DNA of 35,262 nucleotides. It comes from Ardenticatenales bacterium. Its GTDB lineage: Bacteria; Chloroflexota; Anaerolineae; Epilineales; Epilineaceae. The stretch covers positions 1-35,262 of the forward strand of contig JADYYS010000049.1 in NCBI GenBank assembly GCA_020853525.1, written 5' to 3'. This document shows positions 7,246-16,020 of the stretch, one piece after another. The position numbers and the translations under genes were made by a program. A model generated the notes under the pieces. That model was not told the DNA's origin. It was given only the letters and a program-made list of their open reading frames with translations, and searched no databases. The number at the start of each line of letters is the position of its first letter. Positions within the stretch are counted from its first letter, which is position 1.

Positions 7246-10200
7246 TCAGGCAGCAGGCTGCCACAGCGATTCGTTGAACGCACCCAATACCTGCGCCAGC
7301 TCCCCCTCGAAGATCCGATCCAACCGCGCGAACCCCCCGCCCTCGCGCTTGAAGACCTGGTCCGGATCATCCAGCGCCGCCCGATCCACGATCACGTTGG
7401 CCTTCGTCTGCGCGGCGATCCTCTTCAGCCATTCCCGCTGCTGCGTCGTCCACGCGCGCGACGCGAGCATCCGCTGCAGCGCGCCGTCCACGCGCTGGGC
7501 GTATGGTACCAGCGGATCGCCCATGGCCGCCTGCCGGATGAAGCCGACGATCCGCGCCGCGATGTCCTGGTTCGTCATCTCTCTCCAAGCCGTCGCCAGG
7601 TTCGCCTCGCTGAAGCCAGCCGTGTCCAGCGCCAGCGCCAGCTCGCGCAGCTGCTTGCGGGTCAGCTCACGCGGGCGAGTCAGCACCGTCAGCAGGGCCG
7701 GGATCTCGATGCCGTGGTCCCGCAGGAAGACCGCGAACGCGTCCAGGTAGTCCTCCGGCCGCGTCGCCGCGCCGTAGCCGCGCGACGTGCCGACCAAACG
7801 GTCCGCATGATCGGACACGAACATCGGCGCCGGGGCGCTCTCACCCTTGCGGTCCAGGATCTCGCCCAGATCCCCGTTCGCCGTGAACCACGCCGCGATC
7901 TCGGACAGCAGCATCGTCCGCAGCTCCCGGATGAACGCATCCGGCGCCATCCCAGAGAGCGTCTCGAAGTCGCGCGCTTCGTCTTCGCTCAGATGGCGCT
8001 TCCGGCGCTGGAGCTTGGCGACGAACTGATCGCGCACCAAGCTGCGCTCCTCGTCGCCGGTCACCGTGGCAAGCTCATGTGCCAGCTGCGTGAACGTGAT
8101 CGACGGGTTGACGACCACCGGTTGCATCGCCGTCAGGCCGTGCAGCGCCTCGTAGATCCGCACCGCGTCGAAGATCCGGAAGGTGTCCTTGCCGATCGCA
8201 TCGCACAGCCGCGTCGCCCGGCCGAGCATCTGGTCGAACAGGATCCGGCTGTTCACCCGGCGCAGGAAGACGATGTTGCAGATCTCGGGCACGTCGACAC
8301 CCGTCGTCAACAGGTCAACCGTGACCGCGACGTTCGGCTGGCGCTCGTTCTTGTAGCGGCGGATCAACTGCAGCGGCTTGTCCGCGGCGCCCGTGATCTT
8401 CAGCACCGCGTCGTCATCCACGCTGCCGTAGTGGTCCGCGAACGCCTGCTTCAAGAGCGCCACCACCAGATCGGCGTGGGCGTCCGTGGCGCAGAAGATC
8501 AACGACTTCTGCGGTGACTCCGGATCGAGCTCCTGCGCCAAGTACTCACAGACCACCCGGTTGAAGTGCTCCGTGATCACCTTCCGGTTGAAGTGCTCCA
8601 CGTCCAGCTTGATCTCGTCGGGCGTCGTGAACAATGCCATCTCGTTGCTCCGCGCGTCGTAGACCGACACCTGCTCGCCGATCTTCCACACGATCCCGCC
8701 CGTCGACAGCTCGGTGTCGATCTGCACCGGCGGCTCGTGGTCCACCAGGAAGCCGTCGATCACCGCCTCCCGGTAGCTGTACGTGAAGATCGGCGCCCCG
8801 AAGATCTCCGTCGTGTGCAGTGCAGGCGTCGCCGTCAGCCCGATCTTCACCGCGTCGAACCAATCCAACACCCGCCGATACTTGGACACGTAGTCCTCGA
8901 AGCTCCGGAAGCCCAGCTCCGTGTCGGAGAGCTCGCGATCCAGCAGATACCCTCTGTGACACTCGTCCACCACGATGCAGTCATACCGATCGACGGACGG
9001 TGGCGTCGCCCCCTCCCCGGCGTAGAGCGTCCGCTGCACCATCCCTTGAACGGTGGCGATGTGCACCGCCGTCTCGTCGTCGGGCGTCTGCTCCTCGAGC
9101 TCCTTGATCCCGAAGATGTCCGCGAACGTCTGCAGGTTCTCCATCCACGTGTCCTTGAACGCGTTCGCCGCCTGCTCCCCAAGCGCCGAACGGTCCACCA
9201 GGAAGAGCACCCGCTTGAACCGCTGCACCTTGAGAAGCCGGTAGATGAGCGCGATACACGTCTTCGTCTTGCCCGTGCCAGTCGCCATCGCCAGCAACAT
9301 CTCGCGCCGCCCCTCAGCGATGCCCGCTTCCACCGCCTCGATCGCTGCCTGCTGGTACGGCCGAATCGGAAAGCCGTAGTGGAACGGCTCCTCGGTCAAC
9401 AGCGCATCGGCGCGCTGTTCGTCGCGTTTCAGCAGATCGGACAAGCCCTCCGGGGTATACCAGCTGTCCAACGGACGGCTGATGTTATCCGGTCGTCGGA
9501 CATCACAGAACCAGATGCCGCTCTTCGTGGCCAGCTGCCGCAAGAACGGGCGCCCATTCGTCGAGAAGACGAACGGCAGTCGGAACAACTCGGCTTGGTT
9601 CCCCACCTGGGCGACGATCGCAACCTCGGGACTGGGGCGGAAGCCCCGGCTGTAGCGCTTGGCCTGCTGCAGCGCACTGGACACATCCGTGTTCCTGCGC
9701 TTCGCTTCGACCGCCGCCACCGGGGTTAGGCCGACGAACAACACATAGTCTGCCGGCCCGCTGTCCGTGGGCCATTCGGCAATCGCCAAGTTCTTGCCCT
9801 TCACGGGCCGAGCGCCACTTGCCGACGTAATCGTCGCCGAGTCGACACTCCAGCCGGCGTCGCGCAACTGCTGGTCGATGAGCACGCGGGTCTCGGCCTC
9901 ATCGAGAACAACGGCTGCCGCCGCGGACCTCGCCGCCGCCGCGAACGCCGTCGCGACCGACCGAGGCTGCACTGCCGATCGCGCTTGCGCCGCCGCCAGC
10001 CGCTGCTCGAGCGCCGCCTTGGCGCCGTCCGCTTCAACGGCCATCTGCTCCCAGAAGGACTGCTCGTCCCTGGCCGCACGAAGCTGGGCCTCCATGTTCT
10101 CGAGCTGAAGGGCGGCGTCGTCATGCGCCGCCCGAAAGTCGGTCAACTCATGGGCGAGCCGACCGAGCTCGGCGCGAAGTTCTTCGGACTCGTCCTTGGG

Positions 10201-10620
10201 TGCCGCTGGCGGGATGAACGCGCCGGACTTGAACGCAGGGTCCGCGAACGTGCGATGAAACCACACCGCGAGCTGCCACGTGATCTTCAACACCGCGAGC
10301 GCCGTCCGGTGGTCGCCGGTCATGGAATGGCTGGCGGCATTGCCGGCCCGCCTCACCTCGCCAAAGAGCTGCGCTACTTCCCGCGACACGATCCCTTGTT
10401 CCTGCAACCGTCGTACCAGCTCGTACTGCGGCTCGTCAGGCGACCCATACACACCGACCCGCGTCGCAACATGCTGGGCAAGCAGCTCCGTCAGCTGGCG
10501 CAACTTCAGCAGCGCTGTGTTCGGATCCCCGGGGAAGTACCGCTCGGCCAGCAATCCGAGCCGCACGAGCTGCACGTCGTGGGTCTCGAGCATGGCGAAG
10601 TTGGTCTGAAGGCTGGCCAT
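7246..10620 (-). CDS. hsdR: Type I restriction endonuclease HsdR (DUF4145 + nuclease + helicase)
   Basis: Numbered from the ATG at 10620 (1124 residues): DUF4145-like helical domain (about 5-130), a charged probable coiled coil (145-220), HsdR nuclease core with Asp291 and VEAKR (Glu305, Lys307), then SF2 translocase with Walker A MATGTGKT (445-452), DECH box (552-555) and TATPA, and an EcoEI-type C-terminal region. It is the DNA-translocating, cleaving motor of the HsdR2M2S complex. The frame is open to an ATG at 10686, but the family usually begins close to the NFAMLETHD segment, so 10620 was chosen; neither start has a strong ribosome site. It is GC-richer than the downstream genes. It is the first gene of the operon and lies just downstream of the 23-bp repeat array. 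Confidence 0.93.
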   Translation of the reverse strand: MASLQTNFAMLETHDVQLVRLGLLAERYFPGDPNTALLKLRQLTELLAQHVATRVGVYGSPDEPQYELVRRLQEQGIVSREVAQLFGEVRRAGNAASHSMTGDHRTALAVLKITWQLAVWFHRTFADPAFKSGAFIPPAAPKDESEELRAELGRLAHELTDFRAAHDDAALQLENMEAQLRAARDEQSFWEQMAVEADGAKAALEQRLAAAQARSAVQPRSVATAFAAAARSAAAAVVLDEAETRVLIDQQLRDAGWSVDSATITSASGARPVKGKNLAIAEWPTDSGPADYVLFVGLTPVAAVEAKRRNTDVSSALQQAKRYSRGFRPSPEVAIVAQVGNQAELFRLPFVFSTNGRPFLRQLATKSGIWFCDVRRPDNISRPLDSWYTPEGLSDLLKRDEQRADALLTEEPFHYGFPIRPYQQAAIEAVEAGIAEGRREMLLAMATGTGKTKTCIALIYRLLKVQRFKRVLFLVDRSALGEQAANAFKDTWMENLQTFADIFGIKELEEQTPDDETAVHIATVQGMVQRTLYAGEGATPPSVDRYDCIVVDECHRGYLLDRELSDTELGFRSFEDYVSKYRRVLDWFDAVKIGLTATPALHTTEIFGAPIFTYSYREAVIDGFLVDHEPPVQIDTELSTGGIVWKIGEQVSVYDARSNEMALFTTPDEIKLDVEHFNRKVITEHFNRVVCEYLAQELDPESPQKSLIFCATDAHADLVVALLKQAFADHYGSVDDDAVLKITGAADKPLQLIRRYKNERQPNVAVTVDLLTTGVDVPEICNIVFLRRVNSRILFDQMLGRATRLCDAIGKDTFRIFDAVRIYEALHGLTAMQPVVVNPSITFTQLAHELATVTGDEERSLVRDQFVAKLQRRKRHLSEDEARDFETLSGMAPDAFIRELRTMLLSEIAAWFTANGDLGEILDRKGESAPAPMFVSDHADRLVGTSRGYGAATRPEDYLDAFAVFLRDHGIEIPALLTVLTRPRELTRKQLRELALALDTAGFSEANLATAWREMTNQDIAARIVGFIRQAAMGDPLVPYAQRVDGALQRMLASRAWTTQQREWLKRIAAQTKANVIVDRAALDDPDQVFKREGGGFARLDRIFEGELAQVLGAFNESLWQPAA

Positions 10621-10672
10621 CTTGGGGATGATAGACCGACGCCCGGCACGGTCAATTGCCCGCCGCCGAAAA

Positions 10673-10787
10673 GCAACATGGCTCATCGCCCGATTTCAAC
10701 ATTGAATCCCGACCACGCTCAACATAGAAACCCACCGAGAATCAACATAGAGATTCAACCACATTCAACATGGCGCGCCGCGCGAGT
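10673..10787 (+). repeat. Five-unit 23-bp periodic array upstream of hsdR
   Basis: The heptamer TCAACAT begins at 10696, 10719, 10742 and 10765, exactly 23 bp apart, with a fifth copy GCAACAT at 10673, again 23 bp away. Only about 7-10 bases of each unit are conserved (two middle units share TCAACATAGA); the remaining 13 or so vary. The local sequence is AT-richer than its surroundings. The array covers the region 50-150 bp upstream of the chosen hsdR start, so a multi-site operator is the simplest reading. Iterons of a former replicon are an alternative. Confidence 0.7.
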
Positions 10788-10849
10788 TCTTCCAGCCGCC
10801 CAATGCGTGCCACCAGGGTCGCCATCCCCCCACCCGCTCCAACCCGCCC

Positions 10850-11473
10850 CTACCCCCCACCCTCCCGAAACCGCACCCGCAGCACATTCCCCACGTCCAC
10901 CGCCACAGCCGGCGCGCACATCGGCGCCACGCGCTCGCCATCGCCATGCACCATCATCTCACGATACCGCCGCCCATGCGGGTCGCGGTGGACCTCGAGG
11001 CGCCGCTCGGGCAGGCTGACGAGCCAGACCTCGGGCACGCCGTGGCGCGCGTACAGCGGCAGCTTGCGGCGGCGGTCGTGGGACAGCGAGGTGTTGGCGA
11101 CCTCCACGGCCAGCAGGACGTCGGAGACGTTGGGCACTCGGAGGCAGTACTCGTTGGGCTCAGGGCGCAGGAGGGCGACATCGGGTCGGACCACCGAGTC
11201 ATCGCCGAGGCGGACCGCGTTTTCAGTCCAGACGACGAATCGATCCCCTTCCCGTGCCATGAATAGGCGGGTCAGGGCCATCTGACACGAAGCGTGGAGA
11301 GGTCCGGGCGTCGGAACCACGAAGATCTCGCCTTCGATCAACTCGGTGTGCTGATCGGGCGGAATGAAGCCGGTGTCGCACAGCGCCAAGTACTGGTCGG
11401 CAGTAAACCGCCAGCGGACTTGCCGGCGCGCACGCAGCGGCATGGAAGGAACTTGGACGGCCATCGGCTCCAT
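10850..11473 (-). CDS. Uma2-family (DUF820) putative endonuclease-like protein
   Basis: The 207-residue protein has the Uma2 pattern: FTADQYLALCDTG near the N-terminus, HTELIEGEI, the RPDVALL motif with its conserved Asp, LLAVEVANTSLSHDRRRK with the Glu-x-(Ser/Asn)-x-Ser element, and LYARHGVPEVWLV. The fold is a PD-(D/E)xK-like restriction-endonuclease fold. The family is common in multiple copies in Cyanobacteria and Chloroflexota, and its biological role is unknown. The C-terminus is Arg/Gly rich. Met1 or Met4 could be the start; no good ribosome site separates them. It lies beyond the defence operon on the same strand, and nothing ties it to that operon. Confidence 0.85.
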   Translation of the reverse strand: MEPMAVQVPSMPLRARRQVRWRFTADQYLALCDTGFIPPDQHTELIEGEIFVVPTPGPLHASCQMALTRLFMAREGDRFVVWTENAVRLGDDSVVRPDVALLRPEPNEYCLRVPNVSDVLLAVEVANTSLSHDRRRKLPLYARHGVPEVWLVSLPERRLEVHRDPHGRRYREMMVHGDGERVAPMCAPAVAVDVGNVLRVRFREGGG

Positions 11474-11616
11474 CCTGATCGGGGCGTCTCACGGGTACGT
11501 CGCACAAGCATAGCAGCGAGCATATCGGCCAAACAGCCGTGGCAACAGGTCGCGCGCGACAGGTCGGTGACAGCTTGGCGACATTGCCGCGCCACGTGCT
11601 CGCCGCGAGCCAAACA

Positions 11617-11646
11617 GAGGAGCCGCCCCCATCGGGACGGCTCCTC
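11617..11646 (-). terminator. Hairpin, probable terminator of the HU-like gene
   Basis: GAGGAGCCG (617-625 of this kilobase) pairs with CGGCTCCTC (638-646), a 9-bp GC-rich stem with a 12-nt loop. On the minus strand it is followed by TGTTTGG, a poor U-run. It lies about 70 bp beyond the stop of the gene at 11716-12171. Confidence 0.6.
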
Positions 11647-11715
11647 TCGATGCCCCTATTCAGTTGTCCCCATCGGCCGGGCCGATCGCATCGGCCCATC
11701 CAAACGCGCGCCGCC

Positions 11716-12171
11716 TCACGCCACCTTCGTCGCTCCGGTCCCGGTTCCGGCCCCAGCCCCAACCCCCTTGACCGGCATGTCCATCGGATCGTCCGGGTGC
11801 TCCCGGTCCCAGCGCTCCTTTAGCGCCGCCATGTCCATCCCGATCGCCTCGCGGCGCACGACGCCGCCATGGAACGCGTCCACGTGCGACACCGCGGCGC
11901 GCAGCGCCTTGTCGATGCGGACGCTCGGGTACATCGAGCCGTCCAGGCGGATGTGGGCGCTGAAGATGCCGATACCCGGCAGGCGGACCCGGACGCCAGC
12001 GCTGAGTTGGTCAGCGAGCTCGCGGGCCAGCTCCTGGAGCACCATCAGCGCGATCGGTTTGGTGACCAAGGTCCCGATGGACAGCCGCTCGGCCAGCTCG
12101 TCGAGCTCCAGCGGCGGTGCGCCTGAGAGGCGCGGGCGGTAGGCGTTGATCGCCTTGATCCAACTTGCCAT
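11716..12171 (-). CDS. HU/IHF-like DNA-binding domain protein (tentative)
   Basis: The 151-residue protein has a central stretch resembling HU/IHF: LVTKPIALMVLQELARELADQL, then RVRLPGIGIFSAHIRLDGS, which fits the helix, the beta turn with the GxG step, and the DNA-embracing arm. The N-terminal 30 residues and the acidic DREHPDDP segment followed by a Gly/Thr-rich tail are not part of classical HU (about 90 residues). The start ATG has GGGAGG 7 nt upstream. Other HU-like folds such as the DUF4469-type domains are possible. It stands alone, with a probable terminator downstream. Confidence 0.5.
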   Translation of the reverse strand: MASWIKAINAYRPRLSGAPPLELDELAERLSIGTLVTKPIALMVLQELARELADQLSAGVRVRLPGIGIFSAHIRLDGSMYPSVRIDKALRAAVSHVDAFHGGVVRREAIGMDMAALKERWDREHPDDPMDMPVKGVGAGAGTGTGATKVA

Positions 12172-12427
12172 GAACGTTCCTCCCTACCGGTGAGCGCTCG
12201 CGGGTAAACGTCGAAGGATGCGAGCGCACGCCCAGCATAGGGGGAAACGTCGATCCCGCGACGCCGCCAAACCGCCGCGCGACCGTCGCGCAACCGTTAA
12301 ATCCATCGCCCGTGCACTGCGACGTGGCTTGCACCGTGCCCCATGCCCTGCCCAACCCGGGTACCGGCGACACATCCGCGGCAACGTGATCACAGCGCCC
12401 TCACGTCGTCCCCGAGAACGACGTGCC

Positions 12428-14071
12428 CTACCGCCCCACGGTCAGGAACGCGCGGTACGACATCGCCGCCTCAGCCGCCGCCCCGCACCCCGCGCACGCC
12501 CGCCCGAATCCGAGCGCCGCGAGCGCCGTCCACCTCGACGCACCGTCATCGTCGACCACCGCCGCCGCCGCCGGATCCCCCGCCGCCAGCCCGATGTACG
12601 TCGCCGCGTCGGACGTGTTGTTCTCCGAGATGTCGTTCACCAGCACGACGACCGGCCGGTCGCTCGTCACGACCGCGGAGCCGAACGTCCCGACCGGCAT
12701 CGCATTGAACGCGGCCGACGGATAGAACGTGCGGCTGGCGCGCGCCGGGATCGTCACGCTGCACGGCGCGCCGCACGACGTCAGCGCCACGCCGGCGTCG
12801 CTTGCGAACGCCAGATCGACGCGCGCCGCTTCATCCGAGACGTTCGTCACCTGGATTCCCGTCGTCAACCGCATGGCGGTGTGCCCGCGCCGCACGAGCG
12901 GCAGGACCACCCGCCGCGCCGCCTCGCGGTTCGGCACCGCGCTGTAGGCCGCGCCCTGGACGGTCAGGTCCTTGGCGTCGAGGACGACGGCGGCGATCGG
13001 CGCGTCGGCGCTGATGCGCGCCGAGGCCACGCAGTCGCTCGGCAGCACGGCCGAGGTGCCCTGGTAGATCGTCGCCCCGCTGCCGGCCGCCACCGCCACC
13101 GGCGCCTCGTCGAACGACTGGCCGGCGCACGCGCCCGTGCTGCCGTCGTAGTGCACGCGCACCGTCGTCGCCGCGGCGCCCGGGTTCACGACCGCGATGC
13201 CGGTGTCGTACAGCCCGACGGTCGTCGCCTGGCGCTTGCGCACGAGGGGTGCGATGAGCTCCGTGGCCAGCAGCGTGTCGGGGATCCCCTCGAACGCGTA
13301 GACCGCCTTCTCGCTCGACGCGACGTCGATGAACGATTGGACCGCCACGTCGGCCGCGCTGGTGATCCGCATCCAGCCGAGGAAGCCGTTCGGCGAGGCA
13401 TCGGCCAGCACTCGGAAGTCGGCATCACGCTCGAAGTCGATCGTGACCGCGGCACCGGGTGCGATGTGCAGGTCGGCCGTTGCAGATGCGGCAATGCCGC
13501 CCATCCCCCTCACCTCGACGTGGACCGAGTGCTCGGCCCCCGTGTCCGTGTTCTGGATGGACACCAGCGACGTCTGGCCGTAGTAGTCCGCCACGACGAG
13601 CGGCAGCACGACGGTCTTCCCCGGCACGACGCTGGAGTAGATCCCGGCCGCGCGCGTCGTCTCCCAGTCCGTCCGGGCCAGCGCCGCGATCGGCCGGTCG
13701 GCGCTGACGATCATCGCGTACGCACCGTTCGCCAGACCGGGGACGAGCGGCAGGTAGACGTTGGCCGCGGTGCCCGGCTGGATGATCCGCGTGATCTCGA
13801 TCGGTGCGCCGGTGCGGCCGTAGAACTGGATCTTGGCCGTCGCGACGTTCGTGAAGTCCAGGTTCTGGACCTGGATGCCGGTCGCGCCGGCGCCCTGGAT
13901 GGCGGCGGTGTGCGCAGCGGTGCGCCCGGCCAAGCGCGCGGCGCGGGCCGGCGGGACGGCCGGACCGGCGGCGACCGCGGCCAGCGCCACGGCGAGCGCG
14001 GCGGCGACGGCGCTGCGCCGGGCGATGGGGGCGACCAGGCGTCGCGCCGATCGGAGGGTGGATCGTTTCAT
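12428..14071 (-). CDS. Secreted protein with repeated beta-sandwich-like modules
   Basis: The frame is open to 14302, but the ATG at 14071 was chosen: it has AAGGAG at good spacing and begins a signal peptide (MKRSTLRSARR, a long Ala-rich core, then PARAARL). The mature part (about 500 residues) repeats a pattern of roughly 120-150 residues: a VxLPLV-type strand, a TGIQVxN-type strand, then a DRPIAAL-type strand (for example VYLPLVPGL, VVLPLVVADY, VVLPLVRRG; SADRPIAAL, SADAPIAAV, TSDRPVVVL). Two Cys pairs (CGAPC, CAGC) could form disulfides. No catalytic motif is seen. It looks like a cell-surface or extracellular structural protein; the function is unknown. Confidence 0.75.
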   Translation of the reverse strand: MKRSTLRSARRLVAPIARRSAVAAALAVALAAVAAGPAVPPARAARLAGRTAAHTAAIQGAGATGIQVQNLDFTNVATAKIQFYGRTGAPIEITRIIQPGTAANVYLPLVPGLANGAYAMIVSADRPIAALARTDWETTRAAGIYSSVVPGKTVVLPLVVADYYGQTSLVSIQNTDTGAEHSVHVEVRGMGGIAASATADLHIAPGAAVTIDFERDADFRVLADASPNGFLGWMRITSAADVAVQSFIDVASSEKAVYAFEGIPDTLLATELIAPLVRKRQATTVGLYDTGIAVVNPGAAATTVRVHYDGSTGACAGQSFDEAPVAVAAGSGATIYQGTSAVLPSDCVASARISADAPIAAVVLDAKDLTVQGAAYSAVPNREAARRVVLPLVRRGHTAMRLTTGIQVTNVSDEAARVDLAFASDAGVALTSCGAPCSVTIPARASRTFYPSAAFNAMPVGTFGSAVVTSDRPVVVLVNDISENNTSDAATYIGLAAGDPAAAAVVDDDGASRWTALAALGFGRACAGCGAAAEAAMSYRAFLTVGR

Positions 14072-14261
14072 GGGGGTCTCCTTTGTGGTATCGTCGGCGG
14101 CATCCGGTCGGGCGGCGGTGGCGGGCGCATCAGCGCCACCGTGACACGACGTGATCCTATCGACATTCGGCGCGCCAACAAGGCGACATGTCGCCCCGGA
14201 CCAGCCGGCGACATCGTCGCCACCGCCTCGCCCCTCAGCGGGCCCCTCGAAAGGACATCCG

Positions 14262-14651
14262 ATGAAGCTCATCGTCCGGATCGCCGCCACCGCCGTCGCC
14301 ATCTGGGTGGCCGACCGCTACATCAACGGGATCGACGTCGCGCTGGCCGGTGAATCGCCGTGGCTCGTCTACGCGATCCTGGCTGTCATCCTCGGTCTCG
14401 TCAACACGTTCATCAAGCCGATCATCACGCTGTTCACGCTGCCGATCACGTTCCTCACGCTCGGCTTGTTCCTGCTCGTGATCAACGCCGGCATGCTCCT
14501 GCTCGCCAGCAAGCTCGCCCAGTGGGCCGGCTACAGCTTCACAGTCGACGGCTTCATCCCGGCACTGCTCGGGAGCGTCGTGATCAGCCTCGTGGGCGGG
14601 GTGCTGTACGGGCTGCTCGGCGGAGGCGACAAGAGCGATCGGCGGCGGTAG
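14262..14651 (+). CDS. Small membrane protein, phage holin family 4_2 (DUF360)
   Basis: The 129-residue protein has about four hydrophobic segments: near 1-20, 30-50 (VYAILAVILGLVNTFIKP), 55-80 (TLPITFLTLGLFLLVINAGML) and 100-125. The NTFIKPIITLFTLPITFLTLG motif is characteristic of the family (YvlD-like), common in bacterial chromosomes and of unproven function despite the holin name. AAAGGA lies upstream of the ATG at 14262. Its last 121 bp overlap tail-to-tail with the propeller lipoprotein on the other strand. A copy of its last 67 bp is found at 16229-16295. Confidence 0.88.
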   Translation: MKLIVRIAATAVAIWVADRYINGIDVALAGESPWLVYAILAVILGLVNTFIKPIITLFTLPITFLTLGLFLLVINAGMLLLASKLAQWAGYSFTVDGFIPALLGSVVISLVGGVLYGLLGGGDKSDRRR

Positions 14652-15904
14652 GCCGGCGCGGCCGCCTGGAATCGGCCGTAGCGCCCTTCAGGCGTTCGCT
14701 CGTACAACCCGACGTCTGTCGCCAGCCAAGCCGTTCCGTCGTCGTCGAGCGCGATGTCGGTCAGCCCATAGATCGTGTCGACCTGAAGGCCTTCCGCATA
14801 CCCTTCGACGCGCGCGCCGCCCGGCGCGTCCGCGTCCGGAACGATCACGACCCCGTACTGCCAGCCGATCCACGGCCGCCCCTGCTCGTCCAGCGCCAGA
14901 TAGGCCGCCTCGCCGTTCGGCTCCATCGCAACCGCGCCGAGCTCGGCCGAGGCCCACCGGCCATCGTCCGCCAGGATGCTCATTTGCGGACGCCAGAGAC
15001 TGCCGACAGGCTCAGGCGCGCCGTGCAGCGCCAGGACACGCCCGTCCGGCCGGATGCCGACGTCCCACACGCGCACCGACGACTGCGGTCCGACGGTTTC
15101 CCATGACTGCCACTGTCCGTCGGCCCGGCGCACCTGGATCCCGTGGTACAGCGAGCCGATCCAGACATCGCCGTTCGCTGCCGGTCGGATGCACCCGACC
15201 TTTTCGACCTTGTCGATGCCCCACGGCGGCTGCTCCCAGACCCCGTCGGGTCCCAGCCGCGCGACGCCCATCACTGCGCCGAACCAAACGCCGCCCTGCG
15301 TGTCAATCGCCACCTTGATCAAGGCGTTGCCGACGCGTTCGGTCCGAATGTCGCCGCCGCCGTAGTCGGCCGTGATCGGGAAGTCGGCCGGCAGCGGCGG
15401 CCGCACCGTCGTCCATTCCCCATCCGGCGAACGCCGCCCCGCCCCAAGGTCGGTGGCGACCCACACCGTGCCGTCCGGCGCGAATGCCACGTCGCTCGCC
15501 GCGTTGCTCGGCAAGCCGTCGGCGACGGTGAACTGCGCCAGCGGCCGGCCGCTGCGCGACCATCGGGTGACTCCGCCGCTCACGCTCGTCGTCCAGACAT
15601 CGCGCGTCGTCGGGTCGACGGCCACGCTCGTCAGTTCATCGCTGTCGACGAACGCCTCGAGGCGCTCGAATTCGAGCGTGGGGATGTCGGCCGCGTTGGT
15701 CGGTGTGATCTCCGAACGAGATTGCACAGCCGTCGAGGGCGCGGTGCCCGCTGATGGTGCGTCGGCCAGGATCGATGCCCCCGCGCCCTCGGATGGCATC
15801 GAGGGTGGTGCGTCGGTTGGCATGCGTGCGTTCCGACCGGTGCACGCAACCATGGAAAGGGCAACCGCGGGCACGAGCGCAAGCAGGAACAGGCGGCGCG
15901 GCAT
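14531..15904 (-). CDS. Propeller lipoprotein (ligand-sensor-like beta-propeller), paralog 1
   Basis: The start at 15904 was chosen over the longer open frame because MPRRLFLLALVPAVALSMVAC is a lipoprotein signal with Cys21 as the likely lipidated residue, and AGGAG precedes it. Residues 60-410 repeat blades of about 40 residues of the type FAPDGTVWVATDLG, DTQGGVWFGAVMG, AANGDVWIGSLYHG and LDDDGTAWLATDVG, as in two-component regulator propeller repeats, but no kinase or transmembrane output domain follows. It is a membrane-anchored extracellular protein, perhaps ligand binding. The last 44 or so residues are read antisense to the holin gene, are basic and Ser/Pro-rich, and are not blade-like, so the ancestral stop may have been lost. 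It is paralogous to the gene at 16226-18409. Confidence 0.8.
   Translation of the reverse strand: MPRRLFLLALVPAVALSMVACTGRNARMPTDAPPSMPSEGAGASILADAPSAGTAPSTAVQSRSEITPTNAADIPTLEFERLEAFVDSDELTSVAVDPTTRDVWTTSVSGGVTRWSRSGRPLAQFTVADGLPSNAASDVAFAPDGTVWVATDLGAGRRSPDGEWTTVRPPLPADFPITADYGGGDIRTERVGNALIKVAIDTQGGVWFGAVMGVARLGPDGVWEQPPWGIDKVEKVGCIRPAANGDVWIGSLYHGIQVRRADGQWQSWETVGPQSSVRVWDVGIRPDGRVLALHGAPEPVGSLWRPQMSILADDGRWASAELGAVAMEPNGEAAYLALDEQGRPWIGWQYGVVIVPDADAPGGARVEGYAEGLQVDTIYGLTDIALDDDGTAWLATDVGLYERTPEGRYGRFQAAAPAYRRRSLLSPPPSSPYSTPPTRLITTLPSSAGMKPSTVKL
14589..14655 (+). repeat. Direct repeat copy 1: 3' end of the holin-family gene
   Basis: These 67 bp match 16229-16295 with about 3 mismatches at an offset of 1640 bp. 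They encode the last 20 or so residues (VGGVLYGLLGGGDKSDRRR) and stop of the holin-family protein. Confidence 0.9.
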
Positions 15905-16020
15905 GGGATGAACTCTCCTTGATGTCGTTCGATGCGGCCCAGCCTGCGCGGGCGGCGTGGCACAGGGTTCAGGCGATCGGGAACGTCGTGAACAGCCTGG
16001 TAGCCCGTCACATCTCGATT

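Noticed and set aside
10686-10686. Longer HsdR starting at 10686.
   Set aside because: The extra 22 residues are not seen at the start of family members and the ribosome site is weak, so 10620 is preferred, with some doubt.
10673-10787. CRISPR array.
   Set aside because: The conserved part is only 7-10 bases and the spacing 23 bp, far below CRISPR repeat and spacer sizes, and there is no cas gene.
12218-14353. A 711-codon plus-strand open frame.
   Set aside because: It is antisense to the secreted repeat protein (12428-14071), is Arg-rich, and has no motif or plausible start.
14262-14651. Prophage lysis gene.
   Set aside because: The holin-family 4_2 name is historical; no other phage gene lies nearby and the family is common in chromosomes.
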